A stretch of DNA of 64,000 bases, from assembly GCF_000020145.1 (NCBI RefSeq), contig NC_010644.1, forward strand, positions 868,001 to 932,000. Direction: 5' to 3'. A program made the translations under genes and the position numbers. The DNA comes from Elusimicrobium minutum Pei191 (GTDB lineage: Bacteria; Elusimicrobiota; Elusimicrobia; Elusimicrobiales; Elusimicrobiaceae). Shown piece after piece: positions 1 to 7,958 of this stretch. The first letter of the stretch is position 1. Each line of letters opens with the position of its first letter. The notes under the pieces were generated by a model. The model ran no database searches, had not been told where the DNA came from, and saw only the letters and a list, made by a program, of their open reading frames with translations.

Positions 1-372
1 ATACGGGACGGACAAACCCTTAAACTTAAAGGCCTTGGCTCAACCGCCAGAAACGGCGCGCCAAGAGATCTATATTTAAAAATTTCTATTGAACCGCACG
101 CAAGGTTTACCCACAATAAGCAGGATTTAGATATAAGGGTGCCCGTTATGCCCTGGACGGCGGTTTTGGGCGGACAGATAACAGTGCCAACCTTAGACGG
201 CAACGTAAAAATAAAAATACCTGCCGGAACACAAAGCGGCAAAAGAATGAAATTAAGCGGCAAAGGGCTTGGCGGTAAAGGGGATTTATACGTTAAAATA
301 ATAATAGACGTTCCTAAAGCGCCAACTGCTGAACAAATTAAACTTTTTGAAAAACTGCAAGAGATATCGTAA
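1..372 (+). CDS. DnaJ-class co-chaperone, C-terminal part (5' truncated)
   Basis: Reading frame 1 is open from the first base to the TAA at 370-372. The translation starts IRDGQTLKLKGLG and continues through DLYLKISIEPHARFTHNKQD, the peptide-binding C-terminal beta-sandwich of DnaJ/CbpA Hsp40s. The second subdomain carries the usual conserved pattern: VMPWTAVLGGQITVPTLDG, IPAGTQSGKRMKLSGKGLGG, then GDLYVKIIIDVP. The J domain must lie before base 1. No Cys-rich zinc finger is visible, so CbpA-type and true DnaJ cannot be told apart. Role known for the family: delivers unfolded clients to DnaK and stimulates its ATPase in the cytoplasm. The stop overlaps the start of the next small ORF (TAATG), so the two are probably co-translated. 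Confidence 0.9.
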   Translation: MRDGQTLKLKGLGSTARNGAPRDLYLKISIEPHARFTHNKQDLDIRVPVMPWTAVLGGQITVPTLDGNVKIKIPAGTQSGKRMKLSGKGLGGKGDLYVKIIIDVPKAPTAEQIKLFEKLQEIS

Positions 373-509
373 TGGATAGAGAAAACCACGTAAAACAAGA
401 TGAATGGAGGTACACAACTTCCAATTCTAAAAGCAGAACAAAAGTAAAAAGGGCAAGGAATAAAGCCAAAAGAGTTCTGTCTAAAAAAGCTTTGCGTTCA
501 GAAAAATAA
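372..509 (+). CDS. small basic protein translationally coupled to dnaJ-type gene
   Basis: A 45-codon ORF whose ATG overlaps the stop of the DnaJ-type gene (TAATG). The product starts MDRENHVKQDEWRYTT and ends in a Lys/Arg-rich half (RTKVKRARNKAKRVLSKKA) with no hydrophobic segment. I do not recognise the family. The coupled start and the strongly basic, presumably helical tail suggest a real cytoplasmic peptide, perhaps RNA- or ribosome-associated (inference only). No separate Shine-Dalgarno is obvious, which fits re-initiation by ribosomes finishing the upstream gene. Confidence 0.55.
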   Translation: MDRENHVKQDEWRYTTSNSKSRTKVKRARNKAKRVLSKKALRSEK

Positions 510-529
510 TAACAGCTTTTCTAGCGTAT

Positions 530-692
530 AAAACTCCCCGGGCTTACGCTCGGGGTTTCTTTTGTTTCAAAGCTTCGCTTTTTGATTTTACTCAACAACA
601 AACAGCAATACCTCGCAGCGGCAAGGCGGAGGTATTGTAAAATCAGGGGTCTATCCCATAGCGGATTACGCAGGCTGGGAGCATAGTCTCAT
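530..692 (-). repeat. terminator-associated intergenic repeat, copy 1
   Basis: First copy of a structured repeat seen again near 8.9, 26.9, 31.0, 43.3, 47.8 and 60.5 kb. On the minus strand it begins right after the T-tract of the ferritin gene terminator with ATGAGA. It then has a CCTGCG element and a long hairpin (GATTTTAC outer arm, CCTCCGCC inner arm), then AAGCGAAGCTTTGAAACAAA, and ends in a G/C hairpin. Some arms are degenerate here. No ORF is supported. Confidence 0.8.
536..564 (+). terminator. probable terminator of the dnaJ-type operon
   Basis: CCCCGGGC / GCTCGGGG hairpin followed by TTTCTTTT. It is also the distal end hairpin of repeat copy 1. Confidence 0.55.
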
Positions 693-693
693 A

Positions 694-720
694 AAAAAGC
701 CCGCTTTAAGCGGGCTTTTT
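694..720 (-). terminator. terminator of the ferritin-like gene
   Basis: AGCCCGC-TTTAA-GCGGGCT hairpin flanked by A- and T-runs; works on the minus strand. The repeat abuts its T-tract. Confidence 0.85.
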
Positions 721-731
721 GTTTTAAAAAC

Positions 732-1235
732 TTATTTCTTCTTAGCGTAGGAAATATCTTTAACAAGATCTTCTAAATCCTGTTCATGTTCAATTTCTTC
801 TTCCATAATATGGCGCGCCATATGGGCCGTAATAATGTCTTTGCTTTTTGTCATATCAAAAAGTTCTTTGTATACGGAAATAGCCGCTCGCTCGCCTTTA
901 ATATTTTGGTCAAGTAAAACCGTGGTATCGGGGTTTGAAGGCACCAGATATCCCGCTTTAGTTTTTTCATACCATTCTTTAGGTTCCAAAATAGGCGTTC
1001 CGCCTAAAGAAATAATTCTGTCCGCCACTCTTCCGGCGTGGTCAAGTTCTTCGGCGGCGTGCTCTTCAAGCTCTTTCTGTACGTCGGGTCTCATTAAACC
1101 TTCCGCCACTTTAGCCCCTACCCAATACTGATAATAGGCAAGCCATTCATCAGCAAAAGCACTGTTAAGTTTAGCTATAAGTTCTTCCGCATTTAAACCT
1201 GAATTTTTAACAATTTCTATGTCTTTTGTTCCCAT
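732..1235 (-). CDS. bacterioferritin / ferritin-like di-iron protein
   Basis: 167 aa, the usual size for a single four-helix-bundle ferritin subunit. A complete di-iron ligand set is visible: E30 (ADEWLAYYQYW), E63 and H66 (EELDH), E115 (KGERAAISVY), E147 and H150 (EEEIEH). No signal peptide, so cytoplasmic. Known family roles are iron storage with ferroxidase activity or peroxide detoxification; which one applies here is not visible. The sequence looks closer to the bacterioferritin/Dps-like group of anaerobes than to classical FtnA. The start has GGAG-type Shine-Dalgarno sequence just upstream (AGGAGAGG on the minus strand). Monocistronic, ending in a strong hairpin terminator. Confidence 0.85.
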   Translation of the reverse strand: MGTKDIEIVKNSGLNAEELIAKLNSAFADEWLAYYQYWVGAKVAEGLMRPDVQKELEEHAAEELDHAGRVADRIISLGGTPILEPKEWYEKTKAGYLVPSNPDTTVLLDQNIKGERAAISVYKELFDMTKSKDIITAHMARHIMEEEIEHEQDLEDLVKDISYAKKK

Positions 1236-1426
1236 AAAATAACCTCTCCTTTTAATACAAACTAATTAAATAATTTAAATATTACCATTAAAAATCTATC
1301 TTGTAAACAGGGGAAATAATAAAAATGGAAAACAAAAAAGTGTTAGCATAAACTAAAATATTTTGTTATAATTAATATTCTTATCTTAAACTAACAAACA
1401 ACATATAAAAGGAGCCGCTTTTAAAC

Positions 1427-2407
1427 ATGACAAGATTTACCTCCGCTGTGCTTATAACCGTGCTGTTTTTAAACCTGCCCTTAACGGGCTTTGCCCGGGC
1501 AAAGAACCCCAAAATAGTAATGCTTGAGATTGACAGCATAAAACAGAAAATACAGAATTTAAATAAAGAACTTGCTTCTTTACAAGACTATCAGGAAAAG
1601 CTTCAAAAAGAATATGAGGAAAATTACGAAAGAAAAATAAATGCGGGCGCGGAAGAAAAAACCGCCCGCTACCTGGCTATTACCGAAACCACTGAAAGAA
1701 GTTTTGCCCAGGTTTTCGGGCAAACGCTTTTAATGCCGGGCAATATCCAGGCGCGTATTTGGTATACCGGTAAATTTATAAATATAAGTCACCCGATAAT
1801 GCAGGAAAAACTTATTTCCGCCGGGCAGGGGCTGTTTGTCATAATTACTTTGGGGGAAACTCTTAGAGGCATGCTTCTTATTGAAAAAGCGATAAGAACA
1901 AGCGGCGCCGCCGCCACACGCTTAAAATACGGCATAAAAGGCGCCAGCTGGATGCTTTTGGCGGCCACAGCAGTACACCAAACGATGACATTTTCCAAAG
2001 ATTTCTCCTACTTCAACCACCCCGGAGTGGAAACATATAAAAAGGTTGAAATGTTAAAAAAATACCCTTCTTTATTCGCATCCTCTTCGGAAGATATTGA
2101 TGATACCGCTTACAATCTGTACGCTATATTTGCAGAGTATCCCGAATTAAAAACATATATGAACAATTATTACACTACGGTAAAACTTTTAAACAAACAT
2201 CCTTTCGTGCCGGAAAGAGTTTTTGAAAAACTTAAAAATTATCCTACGGAAAAACTTACTGTGGAAAAGTTTTATGAAATACTTGCCTCTTCTTTAACAA
2301 CTTACAATTTTGAAATGGAATATAAAGCAAAAAAACAAAGAGAGCAGCAAGCCAGGCAAAAACCCGTGTTTGAACAAAACACACTTTCCTTATTAAAAAG
2401 TATATAA
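1427..2407 (+). CDS. exported helical protein, divergent member of the paralogous family
   Basis: 326 aa with an N-terminal signal peptide (MTRFTSAVLITVLFLNLPLTGFARA). A strong coiled coil follows at about residues 30-75 (SIKQKIQNLNKELASLQDYQEKLQKE). Two hydrophobic stretches lie in the middle (ISAGQGLFVIITLGETLRG and GIKGASWMLLAATAV), with a Lys/Gln-rich tail. The segment SSEDIDDTAYNLYAIFAEYPEL resembles the DTDLxxLxRDxxxLF motif of the proteins at 37.8-43.1 kb, so I place it as a divergent paralog. Function unknown; presumably anchored to the inner membrane facing the periplasm. AAGGAG precedes the ATG by about 12 nt. A plain TATAAT lies near 1370, and the AGGTCT box of its relatives is absent. 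Confidence 0.7.
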   Translation: MTRFTSAVLITVLFLNLPLTGFARAKNPKIVMLEIDSIKQKIQNLNKELASLQDYQEKLQKEYEENYERKINAGAEEKTARYLAITETTERSFAQVFGQTLLMPGNIQARIWYTGKFINISHPIMQEKLISAGQGLFVIITLGETLRGMLLIEKAIRTSGAAATRLKYGIKGASWMLLAATAVHQTMTFSKDFSYFNHPGVETYKKVEMLKKYPSLFASSSEDIDDTAYNLYAIFAEYPELKTYMNNYYTTVKLLNKHPFVPERVFEKLKNYPTEKLTVEKFYEILASSLTTYNFEMEYKAKKQREQQARQKPVFEQNTLSLLKSI

Positions 2408-2440
2408 ACAAATTAAAAGCGTAATAGAAATATTAAAACA

Positions 2441-2476
2441 AAAAGAACCCCGCCGTTTTGGCGGGGCTTTTTTATT
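2441..2476. terminator. bidirectional terminator between convergent genes
   Basis: ACCCCGCC-GTTTT-GGCGGGGC hairpin with A-rich left and T-rich right flank; serves the exported protein gene on plus and the HAD gene on minus. Confidence 0.85.
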
Positions 2477-3161
2477 TTAGATGTTTAAGCAAATCAGTTA
2501 TATTTTTAAGCTCTATAAGACGGGGGGAATCAGGCAAAGAGCCTTCCTCCTCATACGCCCACATAACATGGTAAGGCACATAAGCGGCCCAGGCCCCCGC
2601 TTCCAAAACAGGTAAAATATCGGACTTAATTGAATTGCCCGCCATAATAAGTTCTTGAGGCTTATAGTGTAGGTTACGAATAAGTTTTATATAGTCTGAA
2701 GTACGTTTATCGCTCATAACTTCAACATGGTGGAAATAGCCGGCAAGGCCTGATTTTTTTAGTTTTTGCTCCTGATTAAGCAAATCGCCTTTAGTAGCCA
2801 CAACAAGTTTATATTTAGAACTAAGCTCTTTTAAAACGTCTTCAACCCCGGGCAGCAGTTTTATAGGCATATTAAGCAAAGTTTTGCCATTTTCTATTAT
2901 TTTACCTATAACATCGGAAGTAACTTTACCTTGGGAAAGTTTTATGGCTGCCTCTATCATTGATAATGTTATGCTTTTTGCGCCAAAGCCGTAAATTGAA
3001 ATATTTTTTATTTCTGTTTTTAGCAACTCGGAATAAATTTCATTTTTAGGATAATAGGGGCTTATAAGATCGCAAAATAAAGCCTCCGCCTCGCGGAAAT
3101 AAGGCTCATTATCCCACAAAGTGTCATCAGCGTCAAAGGCTATTATTTTAATGTTTCGCAT
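2472..3161 (-). CDS. HAD-superfamily hydrolase
   Basis: 229 aa with all HAD motifs. Motif I is DADDT (residues 10-14, nucleophile D10, acid D12), motif II is VVATKGD, and motif IV is IMAGNSIKSDILPVLEAGAWAAYVP. Between motifs I and II there is an alpha-helical cap of the C1 type (HAD-IA, as in YjjG-like nucleotidases and phosphatases). Cytoplasmic phosphatase; substrate not deducible. The canonical GDD of motif IV is GNSIKSD here, a known variant with the essential Asp kept. Convergent with the 1.4-kb gene, sharing its terminator. Confidence 0.85.
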   Translation of the reverse strand: MRNIKIIAFDADDTLWDNEPYFREAEALFCDLISPYYPKNEIYSELLKTEIKNISIYGFGAKSITLSMIEAAIKLSQGKVTSDVIGKIIENGKTLLNMPIKLLPGVEDVLKELSSKYKLVVATKGDLLNQEQKLKKSGLAGYFHHVEVMSDKRTSDYIKLIRNLHYKPQELIMAGNSIKSDILPVLEAGAWAAYVPYHVMWAYEEEGSLPDSPRLIELKNITDLLKHLK

Positions 3162-3214
3162 ATTTATATTTTATCAAAAAAGAATTTTATAAAAGTTAAG
3201 TTTTACTTATAAAA

Positions 3215-3251
3215 AAACAGCCTTCAGATAAAAATATCTGAAGGCTGTTTT
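3215..3251 (-). terminator. terminator of the GGGtGRT operon
   Basis: 14-bp perfect stem ACAGCCTTCAGATA / TATCTGAAGGCTGT with a four-base loop and flanking A/T runs. Confidence 0.85.
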
Positions 3252-3262
3252 AAAGCTTAAAC

Positions 3263-4261
3263 TTATTTTGCTTCTTCAATAGCTACGGCTACCGCTACTG
3301 TGGCACCTACCATAGGGTTGTTACCCATACCGATAAGCCCCATCATTTCCACGTGAGCGGGAACTGATGACGAGCCGGCAAACTGCGCGTCGCCGTGCAT
3401 TCTGCCCATGGTATCAGTCATACCGTAAGACGCGGGACCCGCGGCCATATTGTCCGGGTGGAGCGTTCTGCCCGTACCGCCGCCGGAAGCGACTGAGAAG
3501 TACTTTTTGCCGTTTTCCACAGCCCATTTTTTATATGTGCCGGCAACGGGATGCTGAAAGCGGGTAGGATTAGTTGAGTTACCTGTAATGGAAACGTCAA
3601 CGCCTTCATGCCTCATAATAGCAACCCCTTCGCTTACGTCGTCAGCGCCATAACATTTTACTTTGGCTTTATCGCCGTTGGAGAAAGGGGTTTCTTTAAC
3701 AATGTTAAGTTTACCCGTGGCGTAATCGTATTCTGTTTCAACGCTGGTAAAGCCGTTAATTCTGCTTATAATAAAAGCGGCGTCTTTACCTAAACCGTTT
3801 AAAATAACTTTTAAAGGCTCTTTGCGGACTTTGTTGGCCGTTCTGGCAATGCCGATGGCGCCTTCAGCGGCGGCAAAGGATTCGTGCCCGGCTAAGAAGC
3901 AGAAACATTTTGTTTCTTCCCTAAGTAACATAGCGGCTAAATTACCGTGGCCTAAGCCTACTAAGCGCTGGTCCGCCACGGAACCGGGAATACAGAAAGA
4001 CTGTAAACCTATGCCTATTGATTCTGCCGCTTCGGAGGCCGCTTTATTACCTTTTTTAATGGCAATAGCCGCACCAACCGTGTAGGCCCAAACGGCGTTG
4101 TCAAAAGCGATAGGCTGAATGCCTTTAACTATTTTTTCAACGTCAACGCCTTTGTCGGTGCAGATTTTTTTGGCTTCTTCTAAATCTTTTATACCGTACT
4201 CTTTAAGAGCCGCTTCAATTTGCTTTATTCTTCTTTCATAGCTTTCAAATCTTATTGTCAT
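3263..4261 (-). CDS. GGGtGRT protein
   Basis: 332 aa. The signature VASGGGTGRTLHPDNMAAGP lies near residue 260, with further Gly-rich, highly conserved-looking blocks (GSVADQRLVGLGHGNLAAML, FLAGHESFAAAEGAIGIART). This is the 'GGGtGRT protein' family known from anaerobes, whose biochemical function is not established to my knowledge. It follows the Fe-S scaffold-like gene by 11 bp in the same orientation, a pairing also known in other genomes, so a joint role in Fe-S or thiol chemistry is inferred. No signal peptide or membrane segment. AGGAG (+ strand 4268-4272) provides the ribosome site. Ends in a strong terminator. Confidence 0.85.
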   Translation of the reverse strand: MTIRFESYERRIKQIEAALKEYGIKDLEEAKKICTDKGVDVEKIVKGIQPIAFDNAVWAYTVGAAIAIKKGNKAASEAAESIGIGLQSFCIPGSVADQRLVGLGHGNLAAMLLREETKCFCFLAGHESFAAAEGAIGIARTANKVRKEPLKVILNGLGKDAAFIISRINGFTSVETEYDYATGKLNIVKETPFSNGDKAKVKCYGADDVSEGVAIMRHEGVDVSITGNSTNPTRFQHPVAGTYKKWAVENGKKYFSVASGGGTGRTLHPDNMAAGPASYGMTDTMGRMHGDAQFAGSSSVPAHVEMMGLIGMGNNPMVGATVAVAVAIEEAK

Positions 4262-4272
4262 TTTGGCTCTCC

Positions 4273-4989
4273 TTATTCGTGTCTCGGGTCAATTTTTTTA
4301 ACAGCTTCGTCAAAGCGGCCGTAGCTGTTTACGTTCTTTGTAAAAGCTTCTTTCGGATCGACGCCTTTTTTAATAGCTTCCATCATTTTGCCGAGGTGTA
4401 CAAATTTGTATCCGATAGCTTCATCATTTTTATCCAAGCCCATTTCAAGCACGTAGCCTTCGGCCATTTCTAAATATCTTACGCCTTTGGCGTTTGTGCC
4501 GTACATCGTGCCGACTTGTGAGCGTAAACCTTTGCCCAAGTCTTCAAGGCCCGCGCCTATGGGAAGGCCGTTTTCGGAAAAAGCGGTCTGCGTTCTGCCG
4601 TAAACGATTTGGAGAAAAAGCTCCCTCATTGCGGTGTTAATAGCGTCGCAAACGAGGTCGGTGTTTAAGGCTTCTAAAATTGTTTTGCCTGTTAAAACTT
4701 CGGCGGCCATGGCGGCGGAGTGCGTCATACCGCTGCAGCCTAATGTTTCGATTAAAGCTTCTTCAATAACGCCTTTTTTAACGTTTAATGTTAATTTGCA
4801 AGCGCCTTGTTGCGGTGCGCACCAACCCACGCCGTGGGTTAAACCGCTTATATCTGAAATCTGTGTCGCTTTTACCCATTTGCCTTCTTCAGGTATAGGG
4901 GCGGGGCCGTGCTTGGGGCCTTTAGCTACACAGCACATTTGCTGAACTTCATGGGAACATTCGTAAGCACATTTGTTTTCGCAAGCCAT
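4273..4989 (-). CDS. iron-sulfur cluster assembly scaffold-like protein (IscU/NifU-N type)
   Basis: 238 aa. The core carries three Cys contexts expected of an IscU-type scaffold (WCAPQQGAC, ETLGCSGMTHSAAMAAEVLTGK, TDLVCDAIN). An N-terminal extension is very Cys-rich: C3, C7, C11, C19 and C20 within the first 20 residues, an arrangement not found in classical IscU and suggestive of an extra metal site (inference). Cytoplasmic. First gene of a two-gene operon with the GGGtGRT protein (11-bp gap). An AGGAGAG ribosome site precedes the ATG. Confidence 0.8.
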   Translation of the reverse strand: MACENKCAYECSHEVQQMCCVAKGPKHGPAPIPEEGKWVKATQISDISGLTHGVGWCAPQQGACKLTLNVKKGVIEEALIETLGCSGMTHSAAMAAEVLTGKTILEALNTDLVCDAINTAMRELFLQIVYGRTQTAFSENGLPIGAGLEDLGKGLRSQVGTMYGTNAKGVRYLEMAEGYVLEMGLDKNDEAIGYKFVHLGKMMEAIKKGVDPKEAFTKNVNSYGRFDEAVKKIDPRHE

Positions 4990-5107
4990 GTTTTACTCTC
5001 CTTGTGTCCTAATTAATTAAATCAAACTTATTTTTGTACAGCTAAGATTAAAAACTAAGCTTTTATCTGCCAAAACAGCATAAAAATGGGGCGTTTAACG
5101 CCCTTAT

Positions 5108-5150
5108 AAAAAAATACAGGCACAGCTTAATTTTGCTATGCCTATATTTT
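5108..5150 (-). terminator. terminator of the SIS-domain gene
   Basis: Minus-strand hairpin AGGCATAGC / GCTGTGCCT followed by seven T. A second small hairpin (GGGCGTTTAACGCCC) lies at 5088-5104. Confidence 0.7.
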
Positions 5151-5173
5151 ATAAAATTTATGACGTTTAAGTC

Positions 5174-5914
5174 TTAAGAATTAAGATGTTTGATGCGCGA
5201 AGCGTACTTTTTTTCATATTTGGCGTTTTCTTCATCACCGCCCGCGTTGCTGCTTGTGTAAATTTCAGGTTTATGTCCTTTTTTTAACAGCTTTTCGGCC
5301 GCGGTAAAATAAACGGCGTTTATTATAGCCGCGCCGGATACAGTTGAAACGGGACCAAACTTTTTGCCTTCAAATAAACTTAAATTAGCTTCGTCTTTAC
5401 CGGCAAGATTATCTATAATAACGTCGGCAATGTCGGACAGTTTTTTGCCGCTTGAATGGCGTGACTTGGAGCTTTTTTGCGCCTGATACGCCGTTATTAC
5501 TATAACTTTAACTCCGCGTTCTTTTGCGTAAAGAGCGGCGTCAATGCCTGCAGGGTTACGGCCGGAGTTTGAAACTATTATCATACAATCTTGGGGTTGG
5601 AATGAATGGGTTTTTAATATATCTAGCATATAACCTTCTTTTCTTTCCGTTTCGGTAGCTCTCACCGCGCCCGAGTGAAACATAAGCACAGGGTCTAAAA
5701 CGGCGTTAACCTGCACAAAAGAACCGCTTCTGTGAAAGCCTTCCAAAGCCACGCTGGCGCTGTGCCCCGCTCCAAAAGTATGTATTATACCGCCTGTTTC
5801 TAAAGTGTCCGCTACTATAACGGCCGCTTTGTCAATATTTTCCGATTGTTCTTTATCTATTTTAGCAATAAGGAAAGCCAAATCCTGCAAATATCTGTGT
5901 TTAATGTTTGTCAT
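5174..5914 (-). CDS. SIS-domain phosphosugar-binding protein (UPF0309-like)
   Basis: 246 aa. Both SIS phosphosugar-binding loops are visible: IHTFGAGHSASVALEGFHRSG at about residues 44-64 and VSNSGRNPAGIDAALYAKERGVKVIVIT at about 115-142. Overall it matches the UPF0309 family, putative phosphosugar isomerases or regulators. It lacks glutaminase or CBS domains, so it is not GlmS or KdsD. The sugar substrate is not predictable. No sugar transporter or kinase is adjacent; its neighbours are asnS upstream on the same strand (105 bp away, with a terminator between) and the Fe-S pair downstream. Probably its own transcription unit. Confidence 0.8.
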   Translation of the reverse strand: MTNIKHRYLQDLAFLIAKIDKEQSENIDKAAVIVADTLETGGIIHTFGAGHSASVALEGFHRSGSFVQVNAVLDPVLMFHSGAVRATETERKEGYMLDILKTHSFQPQDCMIIVSNSGRNPAGIDAALYAKERGVKVIVITAYQAQKSSKSRHSSGKKLSDIADVIIDNLAGKDEANLSLFEGKKFGPVSTVSGAAIINAVYFTAAEKLLKKGHKPEIYTSSNAGGDEENAKYEKKYASRIKHLNS

Positions 5915-5956
5915 ATCTTTAACCCCTTTAATTTCAAATCATTATCCTATTGTAAC

Positions 5957-5992
5957 AAAAAATACCCGCGTAAACTTATTTTACGCGGGTAT
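5957..5992 (-). terminator. terminator of asnS
   Basis: ACCCGCGTAAA / TTTACGCGGGT stem with flanking A-run; T-tract on the minus strand. Confidence 0.8.
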
Positions 5993-6019
5993 AAATTCTT
6001 TCTACGGGCAACACAAAAC

Positions 6020-7315
6020 TTAAGGTCTTATTTTATCCATCATACGGGCAAATGGAATTGTTTCTCTCACATGGTGTAAACCGCATATCCAGCGCACCAT
6101 ACGCTCAATACCCATGCCGAAACCACTGTGCGGCACGCTGCCGTATTTGCGAAGGTCCAGGTACCAGTCCATATCCTCCGGCGCCATACCTTGCTCCTTC
6201 ATACGTTCAACAAGGGCGTTATAGTCGCTTTCTCTTTCACTGCCGCCTATAATTTCACCCGCGCCTTCAGGGCCGATAACGTCCATAGCTAAAACTACTT
6301 TGGGATCTTCCGGGTCACGCTTCATGTAAAAAGCTTTAATAGCGGCGGGATATCTGTGGATAATCACAGGGCGGTCAAATTTGTTTGAGATTAAGGTTTC
6401 TTCATCACCGCCTATATCGCCGCCCCATTCCGTGGGGTTGCCCAAATCATTTAAAATTTTAATGGCTTCAGTATAAGAAACTCTGGGAAAAGGCTTTTTA
6501 ATATTTTCAAGTTTGCTTATATCACGGCCTATAAGCTCAAGCTCGGCCCGGCGGTTTTTTAATACCGATTCAACAATATATACAATAAAATCTTCGGCAA
6601 GTTCCATATTGTCATTTAAATCGTTAAAAGCGACTTCTGGTTCTACCATCCAAAACTCGGTCAAATGCCTTCTGGTTTTAGATTTTTCCGCCCTGAAAGT
6701 AGGCCCAAAGCAGTAAATTTTACCCAACGCCATAGCAGCGGCTTCGCCGTATAACTGGCCGCTTTGGCTTAAAAAGGCTTTTTCGCCAAAATATTCGGTT
6801 TCAAATAAAGTGCTTCTGCCTTCACAGGCGGCCGGGGTTAAAATGGGGGAGTCAACTAAAGTAAATTCCCTTTCGTGAAAAAATTTTCTTATAGCGAAAA
6901 TAATTTCATCTCTAATTTTTAAAATTGCCGTTTGTTTGGAAGAGCGCAACCAAAGGTGCCTGTTGTGCATTAAAAAAGCGTCGCCGTGTTCTTTGGGGGT
7001 AATGGGATAATCAACCGAAGGGGCTATAATTTTAATATCTTTTACGTCTAATTCAAAACCCAATTTGGAGCGATTGTCTTCCTTAACGGTGCCTGTAATT
7101 GAAACGGAAGTTTCCTGTGTTAAATTAGCGGCCGTATCAAAAACTTCAGGCGTTACATTGCCTTTAAAAATAACGCATTGTATTATTCCGCTGCCGTCGC
7201 GCAATTGTATAAAATGAAGTTTACCGCTGGAACGCATATTATACACCCAGCCGTTTAAAGTTACTTCACTGCCCAAATATTCTCCGATGTGATTTACATA
7301 AATTTTTTGTGGCAT
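6020..7315 (-). CDS. asnS: asparaginyl-tRNA synthetase
   Basis: 431 aa, typical for AsnRS. An N-terminal OB-fold anticodon-binding domain (residues 1-100, [21 protein letters not shown]) precedes the class II catalytic core. Motif 2 is [21 protein letters not shown], and motif 3 is [25 protein letters not shown]. The ending MDKIRP and the segment [17 protein letters not shown] are AsnRS-like rather than AspRS-like, and the large GAD insertion of bacterial AspRS is absent. Charges tRNA-Asn with asparagine in the cytoplasm, so the cell can make Asn-tRNA directly. GGGAG lies before the start. Confidence 0.95.
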   Translation of the reverse strand: MPQKIYVNHIGEYLGSEVTLNGWVYNMRSSGKLHFIQLRDGSGIIQCVIFKGNVTPEVFDTAANLTQETSVSITGTVKEDNRSKLGFELDVKDIKIIAPSVDYPITPKEHGDAFLMHNRHLWLRSSKQTAILKIRDEIIFAIRKFFHEREFTLVDSPILTPAACEGRSTLFETEYFGEKAFLSQSGQLYGEAAAMALGKIYCFGPTFRAEKSKTRRHLTEFWMVEPEVAFNDLNDNMELAEDFIVYIVESVLKNRRAELELIGRDISKLENIKKPFPRVSYTEAIKILNDLGNPTEWGGDIGGDEETLISNKFDRPVIIHRYPAAIKAFYMKRDPEDPKVVLAMDVIGPEGAGEIIGGSERESDYNALVERMKEQGMAPEDMDWYLDLRKYGSVPHSGFGMGIERMVRWICGLHHVRETIPFARMMDKIRP

Positions 7316-7361
7316 AAAATCTCCCTCGTTAAAACGTTAATATATTTTATCAAATAATATC

Positions 7362-7396
7362 TTGATGTAACAGATAAAAACTTATATACTTTTTAA
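7362..7396 (+). promoter_or_regulatory. promoter of the first pilin-like gene, probably leaderless
   Basis: TTGATG (7362-7367), exactly 17 bp, TATACT (7385-7390), then only six bases to the ATG at 7397. Transcription should start at or next to the A of the start codon, and no ribosome-binding site fits between. Confidence 0.65.
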
Positions 7397-7900
7397 ATGA
7401 AAATACAAAATGGATTTACTTTAATAGAGTTATTAGTGGTGGTGCTTATAATAGGCATATTAGCCGCCATCGCATTACCGCAATATCAAAAGGCGGTTAT
7501 AAAATCACGCTCGGCTGAAGGCTATATAGTAGGCAAAGCCGTATGGCAGGCTGAGCAGGCTTATTACCTGGCCAACGGATACTATTGTTTTGACCCGAAT
7601 GAGCTTGATATCGACTTCCCGGGGGCTATTCTTGCGGCCGGGGACAGCGCTTCAACCTTCGGTAATATAAAACTTAAAAATTTTGATATAAGTCTGCGCC
7701 AGCAGCCCTACCAAACGGTTGTTGTAAGAAGCATGGGGGGAACCACGCCCCAGGCGATAAGGTATGAAATTATTTTTGGCACTACAGGTACATTTTGCAG
7801 ACGTATGGATAATGACGCGACAGGCGAAAGTATTTGCAAAACGCTTACTTCCCAGGCGCCGATAACCAATATGACCGGATGGAAGGACCATCCGATTTGA
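7397..7900 (+). CDS. type IV pilin-like protein 1
   Basis: 167 aa. The type III (prepilin) signal is MKIQNG|FTLIELLVVVLIIGILA: short basic leader, Gly before the cleavage site, Phe+1, Glu+5, and a hydrophobic helix through ALPQYQKAV. The globular domain has Cys pairs (CFDPNELDID near the middle, and CRRMDNDATGESICKTL near the C-terminus) that could form a D-loop disulfide. Processed by a prepilin peptidase and inserted in the inner membrane as a pilus or pseudopilus subunit. The N-terminus is almost identical to those at 8.4 and 16.2 kb, while the rest differs. No assembly ATPase, secretin or PilC gene is in the window, so pilus versus secretion versus uptake cannot be decided. Confidence 0.9.
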   Translation: MKIQNGFTLIELLVVVLIIGILAAIALPQYQKAVIKSRSAEGYIVGKAVWQAEQAYYLANGYYCFDPNELDIDFPGAILAAGDSASTFGNIKLKNFDISLRQQPYQTVVVRSMGGTTPQAIRYEIIFGTTGTFCRRMDNDATGESICKTLTSQAPITNMTGWKDHPI

Positions 7901-7911
7901 TTTTAAAACGC

Positions 7912-7947
7912 AAAAAAACGCCCCGTCGTTTGACGGGGCGTTTTTTT
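7912..7947. terminator. bidirectional terminator
   Basis: ACGCCCCGTC-GTTT-GACGGGGCGT hairpin with seven A before and seven T after, between convergent genes. Confidence 0.9.
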
Positions 7948-7958
7948 GCGTAAATTAT

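Noticed and set aside
530-692. The dispersed repeat as integron attC sites or a group II intron remnant
   Set aside because: No RYYYAAC/GTTRRRY core pair, no integrase and no intron domain V-like hairpin or reverse transcriptase; it shares only the after-terminator location with group IIC introns.
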